Positions 49,793 to 57,115 of a stretch of 64,000 nt of DNA are shown here, in pieces. The notes beneath the pieces were generated by a model, which saw nothing but the letters and a program-made list of their open reading frames with translations, made no database searches and was not told the DNA's origin. A program made the position numbers and the translations under genes. Position 1 is the first letter of the stretch. Each line of letters starts with the position of its first letter. This DNA is from Microcaldota archaeon (lineage in GTDB: Archaea > Micrarchaeota > Micrarchaeia > Micrarchaeales > Micrarchaeaceae): contig JAKAWW010000001.1 of the NCBI GenBank assembly GCA_021816895.1, forward strand, positions 1 through 64,000. The letters are read 5' to 3'.

Positions 49793-50338
49793 ATGCTTAG
49801 GATATGCATAAGCGGGCTTACTGGAAGCGGAAAGACCTCTTTGGGAGAGATGCTCGCGCGCGAGCTCAAGATAATGCACGTTACGAAGGAGCTCGCGAAA
49901 AGCTATCTGGCATTCAAGGGCGAGCGCGGCAAGCTGGGCAAAAAAGCGGCAATAATAGAAACCGCCAACGCGCACTATGCAAAAAGCTTTGACAGTGAGA
50001 TAGAAGAGCTAGCAAGGCGCAACGACTGCGTTGTCACCACCTGGCTGGGGCCTTGGGTCGTGAAAAGCCCTACCCTGCGCGTATGGCTCAATGCAAGCCT
50101 GAAGGAGCGCGTGCGCAGGAAGGCTAGGCAGCGCGGCACATCTGAGAAGAGCGCCGAACGATACGTGAAACTCAAGGACAAAGAAACCATAGCCAGCTTC
50201 AAGAAGGTATACGGCATTGATGTCATGGACCACTCAATGTTTGACATTGAGATCAACACAGAGCGACTAAGCAGGAACGATTCCATCGCCATCATAGCAA
50301 TGCTTGCCGCAATGAAGAGCGGCAAAAGATTCAAGTGA
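49793..50338 (+). CDS. cmk: Cytidylate kinase (archaeal type)
   Basis: 181 residues from the ATG at 49793, ten bases after L34e. P-loop GLTGSGKT (8-15). VTTWLGPWVVKSPTLRVWLNAS corresponds to the W-L-x-A-S-P block of Cmk. RVRRKARQRG (lid arginines) and YVKLKDKETIASFKKVYGID follow. Phosphorylates CMP and dCMP. Cluster context agrees. Confidence 0.9.
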   Translation: MLRICISGLTGSGKTSLGEMLARELKIMHVTKELAKSYLAFKGERGKLGKKAAIIETANAHYAKSFDSEIEELARRNDCVVTTWLGPWVVKSPTLRVWLNASLKERVRRKARQRGTSEKSAERYVKLKDKETIASFKKVYGIDVMDHSMFDIEINTERLSRNDSIAIIAMLAAMKSGKRFK

Positions 50339-50351
50339 AGCACTGCTTCGC

Positions 50352-50374
50352 AAAATTCGCAGCAGCTGAATTTT
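50352..50374. terminator. Weak hairpin after cmk
   Basis: AAAATTC and GAATTTT form a 7-base stem with a 9-base loop, 14 bases past the cmk stop, and end in a T4 run. A fresh TATA box (catatatatac, about 50394) for L14e follows, so the cluster may be split into two transcripts here. Confidence 0.35.
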
Positions 50375-50475
50375 GACGCAATTCCGTATACAAACATATA
50401 TATACTTTTTTCTACATATCTCCATAGCCAGCTTCGATTTATTGCAAAACGAGCTTATTGGCAAGAGGTATTACT

Positions 50476-50694
50476 ATGTTGCTTGAACCAGGAAGGGTGT
50501 GCATAAAGAAATACGGCAGGGATGCGGGGAGCAGGGCGGTCGTCACAAAGGTGCTAGACAACGGGTTTGTCAACATAATCACTGCGAAAAGGAAGAAGGA
50601 GCGCCGGTGCAACACAAAGCACCTTGAATTTCTAAACAAGACTATAGACATCAGCAACAAGGAGCTTGTAAACAAGGAATTGGGCTCTTCCTAA
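50476..50694 (+). CDS. rpl14e: Ribosomal protein L14e
   Basis: 72 residues from the ATG at 50476. MLLEPGRVCIKKYGRDAGSR is the KOW-like L14e opening, then VVTKVLDNGFVNII and KKERRCNTKHLEFL. Completes the archaeal cluster after cmk; the usual next gene, cbf5/truB, is absent. Own TATA box catatatatac at about 50394-50404. Confidence 0.93.
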   Translation: MLLEPGRVCIKKYGRDAGSRAVVTKVLDNGFVNIITAKRKKERRCNTKHLEFLNKTIDISNKELVNKELGSS

Positions 50695-50715
50695 TTTTCA
50701 CAACGCGGAAAGCAT

Positions 50716-51933
50716 CTATTCTTTTTCTTCAAGGAGCTTTTCTGCTTCCTTGAGTATCTTATCCTTGCTGCCTTCAGCGCTCAGTATAGCGAAAAGCTCT
50801 GATGCTACTTTGCCCCCATATCCGAGCTCCTTAAGCCGCTTTGCGAACATCTCCATGCCAAGCTCCCTCGTGGTCATGCTTCCTGCTTTGCCACCCCGCA
50901 CGGCTTCCATGCTCATCGCAATGTCTGGGCTTTCGAGCCTCGAAGTATCAATGCTAAGCGTCACCTTGCTCGCATAGCGCTTTGCAAGAGCATTGAGCAG
51001 AAGATCTGAAGCCCCAAGGCCTTTGGCAGCTGTGCCTTCTATGACAAGCCTTACCACAGGCGGCCTGCCGCGCTTGTCGCTGCTGCTTGAAAGCGCTTCC
51101 TGTATCGCAGATTCGCACTTGCCCTCTATTTCTGAAGGCGGCGCGCCGTCGAACTTCATGTGCAGCGATATGAAAGGCCTCGAATCTATGGCCACGAATT
51201 CCTCCGTGTAGGCTTGCGTGTCAAATATAAAGAAACCCTTTTTATCTTGCTCGTCATCTTTAAGCTGCGTGAGCACAGTGCTGCCTGGTATGATCAGCTT
51301 CTTGCCGTGCGCGTTGGCTATGAGCCTGTGGTGTATGTGCCCGTCAACGTAAAGGTCGAATCCTTTCGGCAGCTCTTCCATGCGGATGAAGTCGTCGCTG
51401 AAGGGCAGCAATTCGTATATTGACTGGTGGAACATGAATATGTTGAATGATCCAGGCACGGGCTTCGGAGCGAGCTCGGCAAGCTTCTGCCTTACCAGCT
51501 CTTCAGAGAGGCCGCCGAGGCCGAAAACCGACACGCGCTCGTCGCCTTTTGCTATTGTGACTGTAGCCTCGCTCGCATCTACAAGCAGGCCTGCGAGGCC
51601 CAGGAGATTAAGCGGATTCTCCTTGCCGATTGCGGTCCTCTCGTGCGTCCCGGGTATGGCTATTACAGGCACATCGGTAAACGCCTTGCCGCTCTTCGAT
51701 TCGAAGCTTATGACCTTTGCGCCCCATTCGCACCTTGATATATCGCGGAATATGTTGAATGCTTGCGCAAGCACTTCGGGCCTTGGAAAGCGCTTGTCGA
51801 ATATGTCTCCTGGTATTATCATTGCATCGGCCATTGAACTGGCGCGCTCGAGCGCTTCCCTTGCTTGCGAATTTGCGTCTTCGGCAAAGCGCTCGTAGCC
51901 GAAGTGCATATCCGATACTATAGCTATCTTCAT
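50716..51933 (-). CDS. mre11: Mre11-like DNA repair nuclease
   Basis: 405 residues. Phosphoesterase motifs in order: SDMHFG (D-x-H), PGDIFD (G-D), PGTHER (normally G-N-H-D/E, here Thr for Asn), MFHQS (H) and VDGHIHHR (G-H-x-H). A C-terminal capping domain and charged tail follow. Processes double-strand ends, normally with Rad50; rad50 is not adjacent, which is unusual. Seven bases after the DHH gene, with prefoldin beta at the head of the same run. Confidence 0.86.
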   Translation of the reverse strand: MKIAIVSDMHFGYERFAEDANSQAREALERASSMADAMIIPGDIFDKRFPRPEVLAQAFNIFRDISRCEWGAKVISFESKSGKAFTDVPVIAIPGTHERTAIGKENPLNLLGLAGLLVDASEATVTIAKGDERVSVFGLGGLSEELVRQKLAELAPKPVPGSFNIFMFHQSIYELLPFSDDFIRMEELPKGFDLYVDGHIHHRLIANAHGKKLIIPGSTVLTQLKDDEQDKKGFFIFDTQAYTEEFVAIDSRPFISLHMKFDGAPPSEIEGKCESAIQEALSSSSDKRGRPPVVRLVIEGTAAKGLGASDLLLNALAKRYASKVTLSIDTSRLESPDIAMSMEAVRGGKAGSMTTRELGMEMFAKRLKELGYGGKVASELFAILSAEGSKDKILKEAEKLLEEKE

Positions 51934-51940
51934 GCCAACA

Positions 51941-52930
51941 CTATTTTTCGACGCGCTCCCTTACGCTTTCCATGAAGCGCTCGATGAAGCTTTCCTTGCC
52001 TTCCGTATTTGGGCCGTATGCGCCTGCCGCGCATGGGTGCCCGCCTCCAGTGCCACCAATCAAAGGCGCAAGCTTCTTCATTATGTAGCCTGCATGCAGG
52101 CCAAATTCCTTGTCAAGCGGCGGCCTGAGCCTTGCAGAAAACGTGATCTCTCCCCTTGAGATGCCGTAAAAAAGGGCGACATCCGCGCCTATCTTTATTG
52201 AATTGTCGGCCATCACGTTAGCGTTGTGCTCCGCGAAGCCGACCACGAACACCAATCCGTACATGACATTTACGCTTGCCTTGAACATGCTGGTGAGCAA
52301 TGATGCACGGTCCTCTGCGCTTGCGATGTGCTGCATGTATCTGAGCAGCTCAGGGTAGCTGATGTGCGCGATGGCCAAGAGCCTGCCCATCTGCTCGAAC
52401 GTGAGAGGGCTTGAATTTTTGAATTCGGCAGAATCAGAGAGTATGCCTAGCGCAAGAAGTATGGCAGTGACCTTATCGACGGCAAAGCCGAGCCCTTCCA
52501 TAGCTGCAAACACTATGCTCGAGGTTGCCGTATATTCCTCATTGTCAAATATGTATATGTTGTCCCCTTCAAGCTCTTTCATGAGGTGGTGGTCTATGAT
52601 TAATATGTCGCGCTTGAAGCCCTTGAGCTTTTCTTCGAACGGGCCGCAGTCCTCGAAGTTGTTCACGTCGAGCATCACCACAAGCGAGCTGCCATCGGCA
52701 AACTTAGAGCTTATCTGACTTTCAAGGCCTAGCTTGTCAAGCGTGCTTCTTGCATTTGATGTTATCCTGTCAGGAGTGGCAATCGTTGCGCCTGGAAGAA
52801 GGGCCTTGAGCGCGTATGCAGAAGCAATGGCATCAGTATCTCCGATAGAATGGAATGTAAGCATCACATCTTTTGCGCTCCTGCTGCGTGAGAGCAATTC
52901 CTGCAGGCCTGCAAAATCCAGAACATGCAT
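51941..52930 (-). CDS. DHH/DHHA1 phosphoesterase (archaeal RecJ-like or nanoRNase-like)
   Basis: 329 residues. TFHSIGDTDAIASAYALK (first metal Asp), VVMLDVNNF, LIIDHHLM (the DHH motif) and LGILSDSAEF form the catalytic domain. GGTGGGHPCAAGAYG is the DHHA1 substrate-binding loop. The short two-domain layout is shared by GAN/RecJ-like nucleases and oligoribonucleases. Coupling with mre11 favours a DNA repair/replication role (inference). Confidence 0.85.
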   Translation of the reverse strand: MHVLDFAGLQELLSRSRSAKDVMLTFHSIGDTDAIASAYALKALLPGATIATPDRITSNARSTLDKLGLESQISSKFADGSSLVVMLDVNNFEDCGPFEEKLKGFKRDILIIDHHLMKELEGDNIYIFDNEEYTATSSIVFAAMEGLGFAVDKVTAILLALGILSDSAEFKNSSPLTFEQMGRLLAIAHISYPELLRYMQHIASAEDRASLLTSMFKASVNVMYGLVFVVGFAEHNANVMADNSIKIGADVALFYGISRGEITFSARLRPPLDKEFGLHAGYIMKKLAPLIGGTGGGHPCAAGAYGPNTEGKESFIERFMESVRERVEK

Positions 52931-52960
52931 TTGAAGGCACCATGATGCATTAATGCATCG

Positions 52961-53299
52961 TTACTGCTTGAGATCCTTGAGCAAGGCGTTTATCTGGCTG
53001 CGCATTTCCTGCTCCTTCTTGGCTAGGTCGGTGTACTGCTTGCCTACTATTTCAAGGCGCATGTCCAGCAAGCTTTGCTTCTCCTCTATGTCCTTCTTCG
53101 CCTCTTCTTTTGACACCTCGACCATTATGCCTCCGAGAGCCTTGTATATCTTGCCTGAAGCCTTCTCAAGCTCTGCAAGCGCCTCTTTGTATTCTTCCTT
53201 CTGCATCTTGTACTGCTCGCGCTGCAGCGCCTGCGATTGCAGCTGCTCCTGCAGCAACTGGTATTCGGTAGTAAGTTTTTCAAGCTGCTCTTGCTCCAC
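52961..53299 (-). CDS. pfdB: Prefoldin beta subunit
   Basis: 112 residues from GTG at 53299, eight bases behind GGAG. Two long coiled-coil helices (EQEQLEKLTTEYQLLQEQL and DIEEKQSLLDMRLEIVGKQY) joined by the short beta hairpin KIYKALGGIMVEVSKEEA. This is the prefoldin beta pattern. Delivers unfolded proteins to the thermosome. The alpha subunit is not in the window. Confidence 0.92.
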   Translation of the reverse strand: MEQEQLEKLTTEYQLLQEQLQSQALQREQYKMQKEEYKEALAELEKASGKIYKALGGIMVEVSKEEAKKDIEEKQSLLDMRLEIVGKQYTDLAKKEQEMRSQINALLKDLKQ

Positions 53300-53407
53300 G
53301 TTGATCACTCCTATGTACTATATTCAGCTATGAATGTTTTTAGCAGTTTCTGAAAGCAGACGGCTTAACTACTAGCAATTATAATGCCTCTTTGGTTTTG
53401 GCCGTAT

Positions 53408-53752
53408 CTAGCCTTTTGAGCTGTTGAAGAGCAGATAGCCGTGGCGGAGAAGCATCAAGCCCGCAATGCCATCGGCAACTATTGCGGAAAGGTCTATTGC
53501 AGCAGCACTAAACGGCAGCTGCCCTATGACCGCTACAGAAGCGGCTGCCCCGAACATGCCAGCAGCAACAAGCACTGTGCCTGCTTTCATGTAGCTCTTT
53601 GCCTTGAAGATATATGGATTGCCATGCACGACATTTTCTGCGCTCTTCCCAGTGGTAGATTCCTGCTTTGCTTCTGTTTTTAGCATGCTTGCTACTTTTG
53701 CTGCTTCGCCTTGTTGCGCCTGTGCATACTGTGACTTCTCTATTGTTGGCAT
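53408..53752 (-). CDS. Small two-helix membrane protein
   Basis: 114 residues from the ATG at 53752 (ribosome site GGTGGTG). A polar N-terminal 50 residues (MPTIEKSQYAQAQQGEAAK) and two hydrophobic segments (AGTVLVAAGMFGAAASVAVIG and LSAIVADGIAGLMLLRHGYLL). No family recognised. It lies 93 bases after nuoD in the same direction and might be a late gene of the nuo operon. Confidence 0.5.
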   Translation of the reverse strand: MPTIEKSQYAQAQQGEAAKVASMLKTEAKQESTTGKSAENVVHGNPYIFKAKSYMKAGTVLVAAGMFGAAASVAVIGQLPFSAAAIDLSAIVADGIAGLMLLRHGYLLFNSSKG

Positions 53753-53845
53753 GCACACCACCATACTTCAAACGTTGCCCAGATATAATAAATTTCGCAA
53801 ATATTTTGTTTACGCAATTCGCCATGCGCTGCAATCATTGCATGC

Positions 53846-54943
53846 TCATCTGTCTATCTCGGCCATCACAACGTCGAGGCTGCCCAGTATTGAAAATAAG
53901 TCGGCAAACTTCTCCCCAACTGCAAGGCGAGAAAGCACCGAGAGGTTTATGAACGTCGGGGCCCTGAGCGATATGCGGTAGGGCTTCTGCTTGTCAGGCA
54001 CCATGTATATTATGCCTTCTCCCCTTGGAAGCTCCCTCCTTACCACGACCTCGTCGGGCTTTGCCGCGGGGCCTATTAGCCTTATTGGCATGCCTAGTGC
54101 ATCGCCAGTTTCAGGCAGCGATGCCAGCACTTGCCGTATTATAGATATGCTTTCAAGCATCTCGTTGAACCTTACCATGTAGCGGTCATATGCATCGCCA
54201 TTGCTACCTACAGGCACATCAAAGCTCACCTTGCCGTATGAATAGTATGGTGCGGACACGCGCACATCGTATCTTACCCCAGAGCCGCGCAGCACGGGCC
54301 CGGAAACGCCGTATTCTATTGCATCGCTCCTACTGAGCACGCCTACGCCTTTTGTGCGCTCCATGAACAACGGATTTGCATCGAGTACCTTCCTGTACGA
54401 TTTTATGTTCTTGTCGAGATAGTCTGTGACTTCGTATGCGCGCTTCTTGAAATCCGGGGCAATGTTCCTGTTGAGGCCCCCTATGCGCCTGTTCACATAA
54501 AACATGCGGCTGCCGGTGTAGTCTTCGAGGAACTTCATTACCTTGGCCCTTTCCCGGAATGTCCACATGAACATTGTGTAGAACTGCCCCAGGTCATTGC
54601 AGAAGGTGCCGAGCCAGAGAAGGTGGCTTGCTATGCGCTGGAATTCGAGCAGCACCGTCATTATCTGGCCGGCATACTCCTTCGTTTCCACGCCAAGCGC
54701 TTTCTCTACAGCTGCAACATACAAGTCCTCCCACCCAAGAGGGGCAGCATAGTCAAGCTTTTCCACATATGATGGGCTCTGCATGTACATCCTGTTCTCC
54801 ATAAGCTTCTCCACGCCCCTGTGCAGGAAGCCTATGTGAGGCTCGACGCCCTTTATGGTGTCGCCGTCAACCTCCACCACCAGCCTTAGCACGCCATGAG
54901 TGCTTGGATGTATCGGGCCTACGTTTATCCTTGTTATTGCCAA
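53846..54943 (-). CDS. nuoD: NADH-quinone oxidoreductase subunit D
   Basis: 365 residues. INVGPIHPSTHGVLRLVVE and GVEPHIGFLHRGVEKLMENR are the opening signatures. FYVNRRIGGLNRNI and PRGEGIIYMVPD follow, and YRISLRAPTFINLS with DVVMAEIDR near the end. Part of the quinone-binding module with NuoB. Starts directly at the nuoC stop. The usual length is 370-410, so it is compact but complete. Confidence 0.95.
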   Translation of the reverse strand: MAITRINVGPIHPSTHGVLRLVVEVDGDTIKGVEPHIGFLHRGVEKLMENRMYMQSPSYVEKLDYAAPLGWEDLYVAAVEKALGVETKEYAGQIMTVLLEFQRIASHLLWLGTFCNDLGQFYTMFMWTFRERAKVMKFLEDYTGSRMFYVNRRIGGLNRNIAPDFKKRAYEVTDYLDKNIKSYRKVLDANPLFMERTKGVGVLSRSDAIEYGVSGPVLRGSGVRYDVRVSAPYYSYGKVSFDVPVGSNGDAYDRYMVRFNEMLESISIIRQVLASLPETGDALGMPIRLIGPAAKPDEVVVRRELPRGEGIIYMVPDKQKPYRISLRAPTFINLSVLSRLAVGEKFADLFSILGSLDVVMAEIDR

Positions 54944-55315
54944 TCAATCACGCTTCTTGTAATCTTTGCCCCACTGGAAGCTTTTCAGCAACGGCGGCTC
55001 AGAGCCGTTCCACTCTTCAAGGAGCAGCTTTTTCACGTGCCTGCCCAGTATTGATATGCCGAACATCTCCGCAAGCTCGCGCTCGTACCAGTCGGCAGCC
55101 TTGAAAACGCCTGTTATGGTAGGCAGTGAGGGATTTGGGACTTGAAGCTTCACTTTGACAATCTCCTCGTCGCCTTTGGAGAGGTTATGCAGCATGTAAA
55201 CTGCCTCTATATAAGTGGAATAGTCTACCGCGGTTATCTTGTCCAGGTAGTCGAAGCCCTCTCCCTTAAGGTCTTCCAATGTTTCCACTAATCGTTCTTT
55301 CAGAACTTCCTGCAT
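54944..55315 (-). CDS. nuoC: NADH-quinone oxidoreductase subunit C
   Basis: 123 residues from the ATG at 55315. VFKAADWYERELAEMFGISILGR is the NuoC signature (W-x-E-R-E-x-x-D/E-x-F-G), and KLLLEEWNGSEPPLLKSFQW the end (normally R-I-L-x-x-x-D-W-x-G-x-P-L-R-K). Short compared with the bacterial 150-200. Its first 50 bases overlap the end of nuoB in another frame. Confidence 0.92.
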   Translation of the reverse strand: MQEVLKERLVETLEDLKGEGFDYLDKITAVDYSTYIEAVYMLHNLSKGDEEIVKVKLQVPNPSLPTITGVFKAADWYERELAEMFGISILGRHVKKLLLEEWNGSEPPLLKSFQWGKDYKKRD

Positions 55316-55907
55316 TTTTACCACTTATCTTTTCCTGCAGCTTCATTATCGCAGCAAACAGGTTTTCAGGCTTCGGCGGGCACCCTGCTACATACACATC
55401 TACGGGCAAAACCTGGTCTATGCCTTGAATTATGTTGTAGCTCTCCCACCACGGGCCTCCGCTTGTGGCGCATTCGCCGTATGCTATGACATAGCGCGGC
55501 TCCGCCATCTGCTCGTAGAGCCTCTTTACCCTTGGAGCCATGGATTTCGTGACCCATCCAGCAACGATCATTAAATCTGCCTGCCTCGGAGTTCCCCTGA
55601 AAAGCAGGTAGCCCTTGCGCTCCGCATCGATCCTTGCCGCGCCGAAATCCATAAGCTCCATCGCGCAGCAGGCAAGGCCAAAAAGGAGCGGCCAAACCGA
55701 ATTTGACCTGCCCCATGTCAGGATGCCCTTGCTCGCCGCTTTTGTCACGTCGCTGAGCTTTGCGAAAAGCACATTTGTCTTCGTCTCGTACCGCTTCATG
55801 GAATCCATGAGCAGCTTTGTCATCTCCTTTTCGGAGTTTACTAACTCTTCTTCAGTATATGGCCTTGCTGCATTCGCAGCGCTGCCCTTGCTAAGCTGAT
55901 CAGCCAT
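55266..55907 (-). CDS. nuoB: NADH-quinone oxidoreductase subunit B
   Basis: 213 residues. Ligands of cluster N2 are visible: the tandem Cys pair in FGLACCAMEL, Cys in YGECATSGG and Cys in YVAGCPPKPE. DLMIVAGWVTKSMAPRVKRLYEQM is the conserved middle. A 60-residue N-terminal extension (residues 1-60, charged) and a C-terminal extension overlapping nuoC make it longer than usual. It passes electrons to quinone. Confidence 0.95.
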   Translation of the reverse strand: MADQLSKGSAANAARPYTEEELVNSEKEMTKLLMDSMKRYETKTNVLFAKLSDVTKAASKGILTWGRSNSVWPLLFGLACCAMELMDFGAARIDAERKGYLLFRGTPRQADLMIVAGWVTKSMAPRVKRLYEQMAEPRYVIAYGECATSGGPWWESYNIIQGIDQVLPVDVYVAGCPPKPENLFAAIMKLQEKISGKNAGSSERTISGNIGRP

Positions 55908-56256
55908 TCTTCACACCGATTAATTTATAGCCAACTAGGGCCATGACCATCGAGATAACAGCAAGCACCAGAACATAAATGCTCTGCGTGTAACTGAACA
56001 GGCGCGCCGCATAAGACCAAAGCAGCACCACAACGATTACTATTTCGAATGGTATGAAAAGCATGAAATAAGGGAGGTATTCGTTGTACAAGTCGTAGCC
56101 TGTGCCTATTGTCAATTCGCCGCTCTCATAAGGCGCGTTCTTCACGGCGTTGCCTGGCTTTGACAGCCTGATAAGCTTTGCAACAAGAAGCAGCAGCACT
56201 GGCACCGCTATACTGAAAGCAGCGAAGAATACCAGGGCCACGTAGTTGTAAAGCAT
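55900..56256 (-). CDS. nuoA: NADH-quinone oxidoreductase subunit A
   Basis: 118 residues from the ATG at 56256, made leaderless by a TATA box (cttatatac) about 26 bases upstream. Three membrane helices. KNAPYESGELTIGTGYDLYNEYLPYFMLF contains the Y-E-S-G motif with Glu in the loop and the Y-x-x-x-x-x-F block. An apparent frame to 56664 runs antisense to the next gene and is spurious. First gene of nuoABCD; no other nuo gene is in the window. Confidence 0.92.
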   Translation of the reverse strand: MLYNYVALVFFAAFSIAVPVLLLLVAKLIRLSKPGNAVKNAPYESGELTIGTGYDLYNEYLPYFMLFIPFEIVIVVVLLWSYAARLFSYTQSIYVLVLAVISMVMALVGYKLIGVKNG

Positions 56257-56275
56257 GCAATCCACAGCATGTAAT

Positions 56276-56290
56276 AAAAGTATATAAGCA
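56276..56290. promoter_or_regulatory. Divergent promoter of nuoABCD and DTD2
   Basis: aaaagtatataagca contains a TATA element readable both ways. It is about 26 bases before the leaderless nuoA ATG (56256) on minus, and about 35 bases before the DTD2 start (56321) on plus. Confidence 0.6.
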
Positions 56291-56320
56291 CGAAACGTTA
56301 TTATACAATTTGGTGCTGCT

Positions 56321-57115
56321 TTGCCGTGCATTGTATACAGCGAGCTTGACAGCGTATCAGTGGGCATCGGAAATGCGCTCATTGGCATTGGCGAATTTGA
56401 AAAAAGCGCGGCGTTTGGCAAGCTGCCTGATGCACTGCATTTCACGAGCGGAAGCGTTGGCGCAGATATGATTGCGGTAAGAACGCCCCTAATCGAAGCC
56501 GAATATCTTGACAGGATAAATGCAGATGTGCTTGTGTTTCTGAGCAGGCACAGCAGCGAGAAGGGAGTACCTTCGTTCACTGTGCATGCAACAGGCAACT
56601 GGTCAGGAGAGGCAAAGCTTGGCGGCAAGCCTGGGGAGCTCAGCGTCGCTGCGCCGTTGTACATGCGCGCAGTGCTTTACGCTTTGAGCACCACCAACAA
56701 TGACGCTGCCATGACAGTTACATACGAAGCGACGCATCACGGGCCGCTGCTTAACACGCCGTCGCTCTTTGTCGAGATAGAGAAAAACAGCTATACAAAA
56801 GAGCGCGCTGAGACCGTCGCAAATGCTGTTGTGGCGGCAATGCGCAACATTGAGAGCATGCAGGTCGCGATAGGCATAGGTGGAATGCACTATTCGCAGA
56901 AATTTACGGCGCTTGCATTATCTGGAAAGTACGCCTTCGGCCACATCATGTCGAAATATTACATTGACAACACGGACATGCTCATAAAAGCGGCAGAGCG
57001 CTCCGAGCCGAAAGCAACAAAAGCCGTAATAGAGTGGAAAAGTATTAATAGTATCAAGCGCACAAATGTATTGGATGCACTGGAAAAAGCAGGTATTCAA
57101 TATGAGAAAGCTTGA
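56321..57115 (+). CDS. dtdA: Archaeal D-aminoacyl-tRNA deacylase (DTD2)
   Basis: 264 residues. FLSRHSSEKGVPSFTVHATGNW and TYEATHHGPLLNTPSLFVEIE are the DTD2/GEK1 signatures; GIGGMHYSQKFTALAL is the third. Removes D-amino acids wrongly attached to tRNA. The start is a TTG at 56321 behind GGTG; no ATG or GTG fits. The end overlaps the next gene by 14 bases. Confidence 0.9.
   Translation: MPCIVYSELDSVSVGIGNALIGIGEFEKSAAFGKLPDALHFTSGSVGADMIAVRTPLIEAEYLDRINADVLVFLSRHSSEKGVPSFTVHATGNWSGEAKLGGKPGELSVAAPLYMRAVLYALSTTNNDAAMTVTYEATHHGPLLNTPSLFVEIEKNSYTKERAETVANAVVAAMRNIESMQVAIGIGGMHYSQKFTALALSGKYAFGHIMSKYYIDNTDMLIKAAERSEPKATKAVIEWKSINSIKRTNVLDALEKAGIQYEKA

Noticed and set aside
56257-56664. N-terminal extension of nuoA to 56664
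   Set aside because: It runs antisense to DTD2; the TATA box and NuoA family length fix the start at 56256.
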